The notes under the pieces: generated by a model
The model's input: only the letters and a program-made list of their open reading frames with translations
The model's database searches: none
What the model was told of the DNA's origin: nothing
Source of the DNA: Brotonthovivens ammoniilytica
GTDB taxonomy: Bacteria; Bacillota; Clostridia; Lachnospirales; Lachnospiraceae
Assembly: GCF_025566885.1 (NCBI RefSeq)
Contig: NZ_JAOQJQ010000006.1
Location: forward strand, 1 to 64,000
Direction of reading: 5' to 3'
DNA: 64,000 nucleotides
Part shown: positions 1-8,766 of the stretch, piece after piece
How positions within the stretch are numbered: the stretch's first letter is position 1
Layout: the number at the start of each line of letters is the position of its first letter
Position numbers and translations under genes: made by a program

Positions 1-222
<222 letters not shown>

Positions 223-242
223 AAATGTTTGTATCCCGTTTC

Positions 243-263
243 AGAATTAGCTTGGCTAATTCT
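243..263 (-). other. Perfect hairpin in the 16S precursor leader
   Basis: The arms AGAATTAGC and GCTAATTCT pair perfectly (9 bp) around a 3-nt loop. The hairpin lies about 20 nt upstream of the mature 16S 5' end. No U tract follows it, so it is not a terminator. A role in folding or processing of the precursor is an inference. Confidence 0.5.
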
Positions 264-545
264 TTTAAAACGTTTTACTGTTTTAGGTTGCATATTTTTA
301 TGCTTTGTTCTTGAATGATCTGCCACTTGTGCGCCTTACTCGATTCCGCTTTCGCTTCATCTCGTTTGAGGCAAGCCTCATATACATCCGCGCACCAGTC
401 TGCTGTCAAAAGCAAGCTTTTGCAGCATCCTTCTGCCCGGCTGTGCACTCGCACTTTGCTGGCAAAATCTCTTTGAATCTTTCAAGGATATTTCACTGTT
501 CAGTTATCAAGGTTCTTTGTTTTGCTGTTGTTCAGCAACTTTTAT

Positions 546-574
546 ATCTTATCATTCATAAAGTGCTTTGTCAA
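546..574 (-). promoter_or_regulatory. rRNA promoter, proximal
   Basis: On the minus strand there is a perfect -35 TTGACA (569-574), a 17-nt spacer and a -10 TAAGAT (546-551). Transcription would start near 538 and run through a leader of about 315 nt into the 16S gene. The leader (223-545) holds no gene and shows only small hairpins. Confidence 0.8.
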
Positions 575-636
575 CAACTTTTTTATTTTTTTACTAAATT
601 CTAAAAGTTTTTTAACTTTTTTCGCTTAGCTTGATT

Positions 637-665
637 ATGATAGCATTTCCACCAAATTTTGTCAA
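637..665 (-). promoter_or_regulatory. rRNA promoter, distal
   Basis: On the minus strand there is TTGACA (660-665), a 17-nt spacer and TATCAT (637-642). It lies 91 bp upstream of the proximal promoter. Tandem strong promoters are usual for rRNA operons. Confidence 0.75.
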
Positions 666-740
666 TACTATTTTTTCAGTTTTCCCGGAAAATCGACATA
701 TTTTCTGCCTGTACCGAATCCCATTCTAAACTTTGTTTTA

Positions 741-789
741 GTTTCTTCTATATATAGTACTTAAAATAAGTACTATATATAGAAGAAAC
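741..789. repeat. Perfect 23-bp inverted repeat with 3-nt loop
   Basis: The arms at 741-763 and 767-789 are exact reverse complements, separated by AAA. They are AT-rich, with a TATATA core and AGTACTTA/TAAGTACT at the centre. The element lies between the blaI-like gene's terminator and the distal rRNA promoter, about 75 bp upstream of that promoter's -35. It has no U tract, so it is not an obvious terminator. It could be an operator, a cruciform or part of an upstream rRNA control region; the sequence does not decide. Confidence 0.85.
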
Positions 790-834
790 ACTTCAGCAAT
801 CCTGATCTACAGATAAAACCACACTTTTTTACAA

Positions 835-866
835 AATAAAAAAAGAAGAGAAAACGCTCTTCTTTT
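835..866 (-). terminator. Intrinsic terminator of the BlaI-like gene
   Basis: A 10-bp stem AAAAGAAGAG/CTCTTCTTTT with a 6-nt loop is followed on the minus strand by a T-rich run. It lies about 50 nt past the stop codon of the repressor gene at 919. Confidence 0.8.
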
Positions 867-918
867 TTATCTTGTACTATCATAAACACGGTTTATAAAT
901 GCAAGACAGTCGTACCTT

Positions 919-1296
919 TTATTTGGCACTATCAATTAATTTACGTATTTCATCCAACTCGTTCTTGTCAATATCATTGGATTTAAAAAACGCCTTCAGA
1001 AATTCGGAAGGAGAACCACACCCCCAGAATTCTACAAAAGAATTCATTTCTTTTGTTCTGTAATCCAGCTCTTTTACCAAAGGATGATACGTATAAATTT
1101 TTCCATTGCGCTCCATCTGCAAAAATCTTTTCTGTACCAGATGAGCAAGATATGTCGAAACGGTCTGGGGTTTCCACTCTTTTCCATATCGTTCGTTAAC
1201 AATCGCCACGACCTCCGACAGCACAAGATCCTTGGAATTGTCCCAGATACATTTCATTACCAGCAACTCCGCATTCGTTAATTCATTTCTCAACAA
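919..1296 (-). CDS. BlaI/MecI/CopY-family transcriptional repressor, stand-alone
   Basis: This 125-residue protein has the size and layout of BlaI/MecI repressors. A winged helix (about residues 5-80; NAELLVMKCIWD, then TVSTYLAHLVQKRFL as the recognition region) is followed by a short helical dimerisation tail ending in ELDEIRKLID. Family members bind DNA as dimers and are inactivated when a BlaR1/MecR1 sensor signals. No sensor gene is adjacent, unlike the second BlaI at 52601, so its inducer and targets are unknown. The reading frame has no in-frame ATG near its start. Translation probably begins at TTG (1296), behind the purine-rich GAGAGAGGATGGGA. It has its own promoter and terminator, so it is monocistronic. 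Confidence 0.85.
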   Translation of the reverse strand: MLRNELTNAELLVMKCIWDNSKDLVLSEVVAIVNERYGKEWKPQTVSTYLAHLVQKRFLQMERNGKIYTYHPLVKELDYRTKEMNSFVEFWGCGSPSEFLKAFFKSNDIDKNELDEIRKLIDSAK

Positions 1297-1343
1297 ATTA
1301 TCCCATCCTCTCTCTCTTTCATTTTTTATTGATTATTTTAGTC

Positions 1344-1372
1344 ATCATATCATGTCATTCATTTTTTTTCAA
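1344..1372 (-). promoter_or_regulatory. Promoter of the BlaI-like gene
   Basis: On the minus strand there is TTGAAA (1367-1372), a 17-nt spacer and TATGAT (1344-1349), about 48 bp upstream of the TTG start. The spacer and -10 contain the repetitive CATGATATGATG, a possible autoregulatory site (inference). Confidence 0.6.
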
Positions 1373-1482
1373 CAAGACTTATAAAAGTATAGATTAAAAT
1401 ACCATTGGTAATTTATGGATTATTTTTCTCGTGTTTATTCGAATCTGCCAGGACAGATGTTCTATCTTGTATTTATTCTGTT

Positions 1483-1523
1483 ACAAAGGGGAAGCATTTT
1501 CACACAAATGCTCCCCCCTTTGT
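1483..1523. terminator. Strong hairpin at the end of the Nudix gene
   Basis: Arms beginning ACAAAGGGG and ending CCCCTTTGT form a stem of about 17 bp with one bulge. It abuts the Nudix stop codon. The T-rich run is on the plus-strand side (TTAATTTTTT). On the minus strand, where the gene ends, the flank is not U-rich. It is therefore either a weak terminator or an mRNA-stabilising 3' hairpin. Confidence 0.5.
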
Positions 1524-2155
1524 TAATTTTTTAATGTACGCTTCATTTCCAGAACACCATAAAAAATCATTTCCGCATGATCAAATGCCAGCCCCTCACT
1601 GTCTATTATATCTACGCACTTTTTCCCTTTAAAAATATCTCCCTCTGCAGTTACAGATGCTTCCGCATGTATATTATCTTTTTCCTCACCAATGATCAAT
1701 CGATATACCTGCTCTGCGTTTTCTTCTGATATAAGGTCCATTTTTATTTCATACCATTCTGCATCTTTTGCATCATCTCCCGCCCGGACACTGTACGGCT
1801 CTCCCTCAACAGCAGCAATAAATGTCTGAGTAATCACCCATCCTCTCGGATCTCTGCCCGGCTTACTAAATGTCCTCAACTGGATCAGCTTAAGTCCCTT
1901 AAGAGCGGTTTCCTCTTCCAGTTCCCGCATCGCCGCATGATCTACTGTCTCATCAGGATTCACAAACCCTCCGGGCAGCGCCAGACAGCCGCCAAAAGGA
2001 TCATGCTTCCTGCGAATCAACAGCAGTTTCATTCCTTCTAGACTTCTCTCTTTTACCGAAAAAACCAATATATCCGCAGTTACAGAAGGTCTCTCATAGT
2101 CCGACAGCTTATAATCCAGTTTCAATTGATTTCCGTTATCTTCTCTGTTTTTCAT
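1523..2155 (-). CDS. Nudix hydrolase
   Basis: This is a 210-residue protein with a Nudix box at about residues 62-85: a GG start, E at the sixth position, then the metal-binding RELEEET core. Nudix enzymes hydrolyse a nucleoside diphosphate linked to another group; the substrate here is not evident. The region before the box (LLLIRRKHDPFGGCLALPGGF) resembles ADP-ribose-type and NrtR-like Nudix proteins. The C-terminal 60 residues look like an additional small domain, not a winged helix I can recognise. Its ATG overlaps the ctpA stop by 4 nt (ATGA type), so it is the last gene of the ftsEX-ctpA operon and translationally coupled to ctpA. Confidence 0.85.
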   Translation of the reverse strand: MKNREDNGNQLKLDYKLSDYERPSVTADILVFSVKERSLEGMKLLLIRRKHDPFGGCLALPGGFVNPDETVDHAAMRELEEETALKGLKLIQLRTFSKPGRDPRGWVITQTFIAAVEGEPYSVRAGDDAKDAEWYEIKMDLISEENAEQVYRLIIGEEKDNIHAEASVTAEGDIFKGKKCVDIIDSEGLAFDHAEMIFYGVLEMKRTLKN

Positions 2156-3474
2156 TTACTTATTTCCTCTTTTAAGATTTCTATGGCTTTTTGAATCTGA
2201 TTATCAAGACTATAGCTGTAATCATCCCCATCCTTTCCCTGGAACTTATATTCCAGCACAATATCCGGTTCGATTCCTTTTCCCTGAATACAGGTTCCAT
2301 TAGGCGTATAATATCTGCTTATGGTGAGCTTCACAGCCGTCTGATCTTTAAATGACTGAATCCCCTGAACAATACCTTTTCCAAAAGTTTTTGTACCAAT
2401 TAAAGTTCCATAATCCCGGTCCTTAATTGCTCCTGCAAAGATTTCTGATGCACTGGCACTGCTTCCATTTACCAGAACCGTCAGCGGAACAGATAAATAC
2501 TTTTCATCTGTAGATTTAAATTCCTCCCTGTTTCCGGCTTTATCTTCCGTATAAACGATAAGCCCCTCAGGCAGAATATCATCCAAAATCTGGGTTACAG
2601 CATTAACCATTCCTCCAAGATTATTTCTCAGATCTACAATCAATCCTTTTAGTTCCTGTTTCTGTAAAGCCTCCAGCGCCTGTTCAAACTGTTTCGGAGT
2701 CGTATCTGTAAATTCTGTAATCTGAATATAGCCAAGCTGATCCTCAAACATTTCATAATAAACACTTATGGATTCCATCTGCTTGCGCGTAACATCCATT
2801 TCCAGGCTCCCTTCTGTTCCTTCCCTCTGAACCGTCAAATGTACTGTTGTTCCTTCTTCCCCCTTTAAATGACCTACAAACTCTGACAAGCTCATCTGAT
2901 CAGCCTGATACTGATCCGCTTTTACAATCGTATCTCCGACTTTTAATCCCGCTTTTTCTGCTGGCGATCCGTCCTGTATTCTAACAACCTTAACCTGTTT
3001 CGTTTTTGAATTTTGCTGCAGCACTGCACCAATTCCAGAATAATTCCCCTGTACTTCTGTAGAAAGAATCTCCTGATATTCTTCTTCCGTATAATAATCG
3101 GAATACTGATCCAGGCTTTCATACATCCCCTTATAAAGTCCATTCAACAGCTGGTCTGTATCAACTTCTTCATAATAATTGGCCTGTATAAAGGCCGCCA
3201 GATAGTTAATCTTGTCTATAGCCGCCTGGTCAAGAAGAGCATCATAACTCTGAACCTGGTGCTTGCCACCCTTTTGAGAACCGTATACGCCAACAGTAAT
3301 TTTCTGATTATCTTTAATCCAGTTAAAAATCAAAACTGCCGCCGCACATATTATAACGGCCAGCAGCATTCCCTTTAGAAAACCCGACCGGTATTTTTGG
3401 CGCAGCTTTGTTTCAAAACTGTTTTCTCTTTCTGTTACAGACCATCTGTCCTCTATGTTCTTTTTATTTTGCAT
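2152..3474 (-). CDS. ctpA: C-terminal processing peptidase, S41 family
   Basis: This is a 440-residue membrane-anchored serine protease facing outside the cell. A short cytoplasmic N-terminus precedes one membrane segment (about residues 33-51, GMLLAVIICAAAVLIFNWI). Then come a helical region, a PDZ domain (about 140-220, YSGIGAVL and GSPAEKAGLKVGD) and the S41 catalytic domain. The nucleophile lies in NGSSASASEIFAGAI, with the Lys of GTKTFGKG about 25 residues later, forming the Ser/Lys dyad. Family members trim or degrade envelope proteins, including peptidoglycan hydrolases. Its place after ftsEX and an M23 protein suggests it acts on that division hydrolase system (inference). Confidence 0.93.
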   Translation of the reverse strand: MQNKKNIEDRWSVTERENSFETKLRQKYRSGFLKGMLLAVIICAAAVLIFNWIKDNQKITVGVYGSQKGGKHQVQSYDALLDQAAIDKINYLAAFIQANYYEEVDTDQLLNGLYKGMYESLDQYSDYYTEEEYQEILSTEVQGNYSGIGAVLQQNSKTKQVKVVRIQDGSPAEKAGLKVGDTIVKADQYQADQMSLSEFVGHLKGEEGTTVHLTVQREGTEGSLEMDVTRKQMESISVYYEMFEDQLGYIQITEFTDTTPKQFEQALEALQKQELKGLIVDLRNNLGGMVNAVTQILDDILPEGLIVYTEDKAGNREEFKSTDEKYLSVPLTVLVNGSSASASEIFAGAIKDRDYGTLIGTKTFGKGIVQGIQSFKDQTAVKLTISRYYTPNGTCIQGKGIEPDIVLEYKFQGKDGDDYSYSLDNQIQKAIEILKEEISK

Positions 3475-3546
3475 CTTTACTATCTACCTTTCAGCATATT
3501 GTTTCGTCCAAACTCATTTCCCCGTTTTTCATAAAACATCCGCCGA

Positions 3547-4806
3547 TTATTTTAAATACGTCCAGGGATTTACATAACTCCCATTTAACTGTACTCCAAA
3601 ATGAAGATGGTTTCCAGTAGAAATTCCTGTGCTCCCCACATATGCAATCGTCTGCCCTCTCTTTACTTTCTGTCCCGGAGACACCGCCAGGGAAGAACAA
3701 TGCATATAAACAGTATACAGTCCTCCGCCATGGCTGATAACCGTATAATTTCCTGCTCCGTTTGCCTGATATGCCGTTGTAAATACAACTCCATCCGCTG
3801 CTGATACAATGTCAGACCCATAGGGCGCTCCAATGTCGATACCTTTATGATAGGAGGAAGCTCCTGCTGTGGGAGACGGTCTGCTTCCAAAATCACTTGT
3901 CACCCGGCGGCTGGCCGGACAGGGCCACAGAAATGCACCCCCCGTATAGGAATCACTAGAGCTGATATTACCGCCGCTTTCAGAAGAACTTCCCTGATTT
4001 TTATCTGTATGATTCTCCTTTTCCGATTCTTTCTTTGCCGCGGCTTCCTTCTTCCGCTGTTCCTCGGCCTTTTGAATCTGAGCAATAATCTCATTCTGAG
4101 CGGCAATCTCCGCTTCAAATTCAGCTGCTTTTGCTTCTGCATCTGACAGATCAGAACTTACCTGCTTAAGCTGATTTTCCTTTTCTTTTGCCAAAAGGTC
4201 CACCGCTTCCTGCTCCTCTTTTGCCTGCTGTTCCATCTGTTCTAGTTTTGTTCGATCAGTCTTAAGCTTTTGTTCAGATTCCTGGATCACCGCCCTTGTT
4301 TCGGCATATTCATCCAGCTGCTTTCTGTCATAGCGGATAATCATATTCATATATTGAGCATAATTCAAAAAATCAACAAAAGATTCCGATGACAGCAGCA
4401 GAGTCAGATAATTCATACTGCCAAAATTTTCATACGTATATTTTATCCGAAGCTTCATGCTTTCCAGCTGCGAATCCTCTTTTGCCTGAGCTTTTTTTAA
4501 TTTTTCTTCTGTATCCTCAATTTCCTGGTCTGTTTCCTTTATCTGTTTTTTCAAGGATACCATTTTCTCGGAAATATCTGTCAGCTGTTCATCCAGCTTC
4601 TCTACAGAATCTTCGATTCCCTTTTTGTTATTCTTCAGACTGTCAACCAAATCTTGTGCTTCTGATAAACTGCTCTCCAGCTTTTTCTTTTCATTCTGCG
4701 CATCTTTTATATTCTCAGCGGAAGCAGGAAGTCCTCCTATAACTACAGCCATAGAAACTGTTCCCACAGCCAAGCCGCAAAAGATTTTTTTTATCCTCTG
4801 TCTCAT
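3547..4806 (-). CDS. EnvC-like murein hydrolase activator: coiled coil plus M23 (LytM) domain
   Basis: The protein is 419 residues from the preferred ATG at 4806. That start follows AGAGAGGG at good spacing and gives a clean signal peptide ending near ASA-EN. An upstream in-frame ATG at 4839 would add 11 residues. After the signal peptide there is a long coiled coil (about residues 30-260), then a Ser/Asn-rich linker, then a C-terminal LytM/M23 domain. The domain keeps the zinc-ligand motifs YHKGIDIG and HLHFG, so it could be catalytic rather than a degenerate activator. The FtsEX-coiled-coil-LytM arrangement matches EnvC in proteobacteria and PcsB-type partners in Gram-positives. There FtsEX uses ATP to switch on septal peptidoglycan cleavage. 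It is encoded 95 bp after ftsX. Confidence 0.92.
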   Translation of the reverse strand: MRQRIKKIFCGLAVGTVSMAVVIGGLPASAENIKDAQNEKKKLESSLSEAQDLVDSLKNNKKGIEDSVEKLDEQLTDISEKMVSLKKQIKETDQEIEDTEEKLKKAQAKEDSQLESMKLRIKYTYENFGSMNYLTLLLSSESFVDFLNYAQYMNMIIRYDRKQLDEYAETRAVIQESEQKLKTDRTKLEQMEQQAKEEQEAVDLLAKEKENQLKQVSSDLSDAEAKAAEFEAEIAAQNEIIAQIQKAEEQRKKEAAAKKESEKENHTDKNQGSSSESGGNISSSDSYTGGAFLWPCPASRRVTSDFGSRPSPTAGASSYHKGIDIGAPYGSDIVSAADGVVFTTAYQANGAGNYTVISHGGGLYTVYMHCSSLAVSPGQKVKRGQTIAYVGSTGISTGNHLHFGVQLNGSYVNPWTYLK

Positions 4807-4833
4807 TTCATCCGACCCTCTCTGATTTAAGAA

Positions 4834-4878
4834 AAGCAACGTAAAACAAAACTTTCACTGTTCTGTATTACGCTGCTT
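4834..4878 (-). terminator. Hairpin between ftsX and the M23 gene
   Basis: An 11-bp stem (AAGCAGCGTAA with TTACGTTGCTT, one G-U pair) closes a loop of about 23 nt. It is followed on the minus strand by TTCTTAAAT. The short T run suggests a leaky terminator or a processing site that would let the M23 gene be expressed at a level different from ftsEX. Confidence 0.4.
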
Positions 4879-4901
4879 ATCAAATCGCTGCTTCTTTGGT
4901 A

Positions 4902-5816
4902 CTAGACATTCAAATGACGGTGCAGCGTAAAACGGCTTCCAATAAAACCGATACCAACACCAAGCACCAGCCCAACCGGCAGTAAAATCTTAAATACAGA
5001 GTTTACCGGAATAAATGTCAGCATGTTATTCAGGAAATTAAACTTGTCGCCCACATATCCCACAATCTTATCATATAAACCATATAATACAATTAATGGT
5101 ATGACAGAACCAATTAACCCGATCAGAATACCCTCCACAATAAAGGGTCCCCGAACAAAGAAATCCGTGGCACCTATCAATTTCATAATTTTAATCTCTT
5201 CTTTTCGTACTGTAATACCTGTATTAACAGTATTGCTGATCAGGAATACCGCTACACAGACCAGGATTGCAATAATCGCAATGGAAACATAACCAATCAG
5301 GCTGTTAAAATCTGTCAGCACATTGGCTGCCATCTCCGACTGATTTACTTCGCGGATTCCGTCAACCCCCTGCAGATATTCAACCAGCGCCGACTGTGTG
5401 GACACATCATCCATGTAAATATTGTAATGAGCGGAGTCAGCCAGAGGATTATCATCCTTAAATCCTGACGCAAGGTCTGAATCTCCGTCAAAATACTGGT
5501 CAATAGCTTCTTCCCATGCCTGCTCTGCAGAGACATATTCACATTTTGTAATTTTGGAAACAGAGTTGTTCTCAATCTGATCTCCTATTTTAGTAATCTG
5601 CTCCTGAGACAGATCACCTTCTAGAAACGCAGTAACCGCCACTCCGGATTCTACATTTTTTACAACTCCCTGAAAATTGACAACAACAGAGTAAAAAACA
5701 CCAAACATAAAAATACAGGCCGCCATGGTGGCAATAGATGCAATAGAAAACATCTTATTACGCATAATATTCTTGCATCCCTGTTTTAATGTATAAAAAA
5801 ATGTACTGATTTTCAT
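4902..5816 (-). CDS. ftsX: Cell division ABC-like membrane protein FtsX
   Basis: This 304-residue protein has the FtsX layout. A cytoplasmic N-terminus precedes TM1 (about 22-45, FSIASIATMAACIFMFGVFY). A large extracellular domain (about 46-170) follows, then three more TM segments near 175-200, 225-250 and 270-292. The region before TM2 and the ETNT-type cytoplasmic loop (TGITVRKEEIKIMKLIGAT) are typical. FtsX transmits ATP hydrolysis by FtsE across the membrane to a coiled-coil hydrolase, here probably the product of the next gene. Its start overlaps the ftsE stop by one base (TAATG), giving coupled translation. Confidence 0.96.
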   Translation of the reverse strand: MKISTFFYTLKQGCKNIMRNKMFSIASIATMAACIFMFGVFYSVVVNFQGVVKNVESGVAVTAFLEGDLSQEQITKIGDQIENNSVSKITKCEYVSAEQAWEEAIDQYFDGDSDLASGFKDDNPLADSAHYNIYMDDVSTQSALVEYLQGVDGIREVNQSEMAANVLTDFNSLIGYVSIAIIAILVCVAVFLISNTVNTGITVRKEEIKIMKLIGATDFFVRGPFIVEGILIGLIGSVIPLIVLYGLYDKIVGYVGDKFNFLNNMLTFIPVNSVFKILLPVGLVLGVGIGFIGSRFTLHRHLNV

Positions 5817-6493
5817 TACTGCTCACCGCCCATCTGCTCATCGCCCACAATTACACCTTTTTTCAGTGTAATCACGCGTTTTTTCATCTGATTTACAATT
5901 TCCATATTATGAGTTACGACGAGGACGGTTGTCCCTCTTTCATTAATTTCTTCCAGAAGCTTCATGATTTCCCATGCATTATTGCCGTCCAGATTACCGG
6001 TGGGCTCGTCCGCAAGAAGTATTTTGGGTTCATTAACTAAAGCCCTGGCAATTGCCACACGCTGCTGCTCTCCTCCCGACAGTTCGCTTGGTCTGGAACG
6101 GTATTTTGCCGCCAGTCCAACCAGAGACAGTATTTTAGGTACGTTTCGCTTTATGGCCCGGTTCGATGCAGATATCACACGCTGTGCAAACGCAACATTT
6201 TCATAAACATTTCTGTCCTTCAGCAATCGGAAGTCCTGATATACGCACCCAATATTTCTGCGGTAAAACGGAATGTTCCTGTGGTTTACCTTAGCAAGCT
6301 CTTTTTTATTAATCACAATTTTACCGGATGTAGGATCCAGCTCCTTTAAAAGCAGTTTAATCATGGTAGACTTTCCAGAACCACTGTCACCTACAATAAA
6401 CACAAACTCCCCGGCTTCAATATTCAGACTGACATCATTTAACGCAGGTACGCCTTCCACGTACTCTTTGCTGACGTGTTCTAATGTAATCAT
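5816..6493 (-). CDS. ftsE: Cell division ATP-binding protein FtsE
   Basis: This is a 225-residue ABC ATPase with Walker A GDSGSGKST (about 36-44), signature LSGGEQQRVAIARAL (about 138-152), Walker B ILLADEPTGNLD (about 158-169) and the switch His in VVTHN. The order and length are those of FtsE. It is a dimeric cytoplasmic ATPase that works with FtsX at the division septum. It is encoded 9 bp after the CdaR-like regulator and overlaps ftsX. Confidence 0.97.
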   Translation of the reverse strand: MITLEHVSKEYVEGVPALNDVSLNIEAGEFVFIVGDSGSGKSTMIKLLLKELDPTSGKIVINKKELAKVNHRNIPFYRRNIGCVYQDFRLLKDRNVYENVAFAQRVISASNRAIKRNVPKILSLVGLAAKYRSRPSELSGGEQQRVAIARALVNEPKILLADEPTGNLDGNNAWEIMKLLEEINERGTTVLVVTHNMEIVNQMKKRVITLKKGVIVGDEQMGGEQ

Positions 6494-6502
6494 ATGTTCC
6501 TC

Positions 6503-7588
6503 CTAATAATCAAGTGATTCCATATACTTCATGTACTTCACAACCATCAGCGCTATTTTGAATGTAATGGCATCCTCAAAAACCCGCAGATCAAGCCCTG
6601 TGCTTTTCTGCAGCTTATCCAGACGATATACCAGAGTATTTCTATGAATATAAAGCTGTCTGGATGTCTCAGAAACATTCAGACTGTTTTCAAAAAACTT
6701 ATTGATGGTTGTTAAGGTTTCCTCATCGAAATCATCCGGAGATTTTCCGTCAAAAATTTCTTTGATAAACATTTTACAAAGAGGGATCGGCAGCTGATAA
6801 ATCAGGCGCCCGATTCCCAATGCGGAATAGGCAATAATTCTGCGGTCCTCAAAAAAGATTTTCCCCACATCCAAAGCCATACGCGCTTCTTTATAAGACC
6901 GGGAAACCTCTTTAATTTCATTTACAATGGTCCCATAAGCAATATGAATGTCCTGACCTTCCGTTTTAAACAGGCCCAGAATCACTTCCGCAGTTTTTCC
7001 AATATCTGCAGCCCCGTCGTTGTCGGCAATTTCTTTTACTACAATGATATTTTTTTCATCTACAGCGGTAACAAAATCGCGGTTTTTACCTTCAAACAGG
7101 CTGCGCACCTTCTCCAGATCGTTACCGTCTTTGTCTCTGTTGGTTTCTACTATATAAACAACCCGCTTTACTTCCGTCTCAATATGCAGTTTCTTTGCGC
7201 GATTATAGATATCTACCAGAAGCAGGTTATCTAAAAGCAGATTTTTTATAAAATTGTCTTTATCAAATCTTTCCTTATATGCAACCAGAAGGTTCTGGAT
7301 CTGAAAACTTGCAATTTTCCCGATCATAAACGCATCCTCGCTGTCCCCATTTACCAGCAGCACATACTCCATCTGGTGCTCATCAAAGACTTTAAAAAAC
7401 TGGCATCCATTTACAACCTGGCTGTCAGCCGGTGAATCTACAAAGGTCAATGCAGGACTTACATAGCGATCCGCTTCCGCAAAGGTACTTGCCAGAATTT
7501 TTCCTTCCGTATCAATAATACAAAAATCTATTCTGGTTATATTCTTTAATCCTTCGATTGTATTTTGCAATATCTGATTTGAAATCAT
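6503..7588 (-). CDS. CdaR/PucR-family transcriptional regulator
   Basis: In this 361-residue protein an N-terminal sensor region (about 1-140, CIIDTEGKILASTF and AFMIGKIASFQIQNLL) is of the sugar-diacid-recognition type. A middle GGDEF-like/PucR region follows. The C-terminal helix-turn-helix (about 305-350, NVSETSRQLYIHRNTLVYRLDKL) is diagnostic of the PucR/CdaR family. The ligand is unknown. It is the first gene of the ftsEX operon and could tie division-hydrolase expression to a metabolite (inference). Confidence 0.85.
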   Translation of the reverse strand: MISNQILQNTIEGLKNITRIDFCIIDTEGKILASTFAEADRYVSPALTFVDSPADSQVVNGCQFFKVFDEHQMEYVLLVNGDSEDAFMIGKIASFQIQNLLVAYKERFDKDNFIKNLLLDNLLLVDIYNRAKKLHIETEVKRVVYIVETNRDKDGNDLEKVRSLFEGKNRDFVTAVDEKNIIVVKEIADNDGAADIGKTAEVILGLFKTEGQDIHIAYGTIVNEIKEVSRSYKEARMALDVGKIFFEDRRIIAYSALGIGRLIYQLPIPLCKMFIKEIFDGKSPDDFDEETLTTINKFFENSLNVSETSRQLYIHRNTLVYRLDKLQKSTGLDLRVFEDAITFKIALMVVKYMKYMESLDY

Positions 7589-7724
7589 TAACTTCCCCCT
7601 TCTTCGGACTTCTTTCTACTCTGCATTCTAGACCTATGCAACTTTCACAATTTGTTCACCCGAATTTTATTTTGTTTTTTTCGCTACATAGTACTATTTT
7701 AAGACAAAACATCAAAAAATGTAA

Positions 7725-7757
7725 AGAGGAAATACACAATTATTATGCATTTCCTCT
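7725..7757. terminator. Hairpin in the yitT-cdaR intergenic region
   Basis: AGAGGAAAT and ATTTCCTCT pair over 9 bp around a 15-nt loop. A T run (GTTTTTT) follows on the plus side and a less perfect TTTACATTTTTT on the minus side. It could terminate the wecG-yitT transcript about 160 nt past yitT. The rest of 7589-7920 is AT-rich and holds no gene that I can see. Confidence 0.4.
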
Positions 7758-7920
7758 GTTTTTTCTACAAAACACGATTTTTCATCTGTCAGTTTTTGGT
7801 ATTTTATATATTTATTATACATTTTTTATAAAATATTAGGAATTATATCTCTAATTGGCTTCACTTTTTGTTCACAAATTCTTGTTTTGATCTTATTGAG
7901 ATTTTTTACTATTGTGAAAA

Positions 7921-8766
7921 TTACCAATTTTCCCCCTTTTCTTTATGATATGCCCGAAATCCCTCTCCAAGTACTTCTCTTGCATCATTTACAATTACAA
8001 ATGCTTCTGGGTCTAATCCCATCACGATTTCTTTCAAAGAAACAATTTCCCGTTTGGAAACAACACAGTAGAGCATACATTTCTCATGGGATGAATACAT
8101 CCCTCTGGCGGCAAGTCCGGTCACCCCCCGCTCCATATGTCTCATAATATCCGCTGCTACCTCCCGGCTCTTACTGCTGATTACAAACACACTTTTGGCC
8201 GCATAACCTCCTTCCATAACCAGGTCGGATACTTTTGTCATTACAAAAATTGCAATTATAGCATACAATGCTGTCTTTAATCCAAAAAAATACAGACCAG
8301 CCACTACAATGATTCCGTCAATCACCTGCAGAATCTCTACGATAGAATACTGGGGAAATCTGTGATGCAGCAAAGCCGCGATCATCTCAGAGCCGCCGGT
8401 AGTTGCTCTGGAGGAAAAAACGATGCCATTTCCAAGACCACAGACAGCTCCTCCAATTACTGCGGCAAGAAACAGATCGCCCCCCGAAATATCAACTGAA
8501 GGCAGCACCCCAAGCCAGACACTTAAAAGAAGCGTTGCCAGCGCAGACCAGCCCACAAATTTTGCTCCCTTCATTTTCCAGGCAATAAAATAAACCGGTA
8601 TGTTCAGCACAAATGTAGTTGTTCCCAAAGATATTCCCAAAAGATTTCTCACCAGAATTGCAATTCCGGAAAATCCCCCCGTGACCATATTCGCAGGATC
8701 AAACACACATTTTACAGCAAGTGCTGTCAAACCGGTTCCTATTATAACTCTTATGATGTTTTTCAA
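7921..8766 (-). CDS. YitT-family membrane protein (DUF161/DUF2179)
   Basis: This 281-residue protein has five or six N-terminal hydrophobic segments (about 5-200) with the family sequence FDPANMVTGGFSGIAIL near the start. A cytoplasmic C-terminal DUF2179 domain follows (about 215-275, LYCVVSKREIVSLKEIV and DPEAFVIVNDAREVLGEGF). The molecular function of YitT proteins is not established. The window contains a second copy at 47292 with the same layout. The start overlaps the end of the glycosyltransferase gene by 4 nt, so the two are co-transcribed. Confidence 0.93.
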   Translation of the reverse strand: MKNIIRVIIGTGLTALAVKCVFDPANMVTGGFSGIAILVRNLLGISLGTTTFVLNIPVYFIAWKMKGAKFVGWSALATLLLSVWLGVLPSVDISGGDLFLAAVIGGAVCGLGNGIVFSSRATTGGSEMIAALLHHRFPQYSIVEILQVIDGIIVVAGLYFFGLKTALYAIIAIFVMTKVSDLVMEGGYAAKSVFVISSKSREVAADIMRHMERGVTGLAARGMYSSHEKCMLYCVVSKREIVSLKEIVMGLDPEAFVIVNDAREVLGEGFRAYHKEKGENW

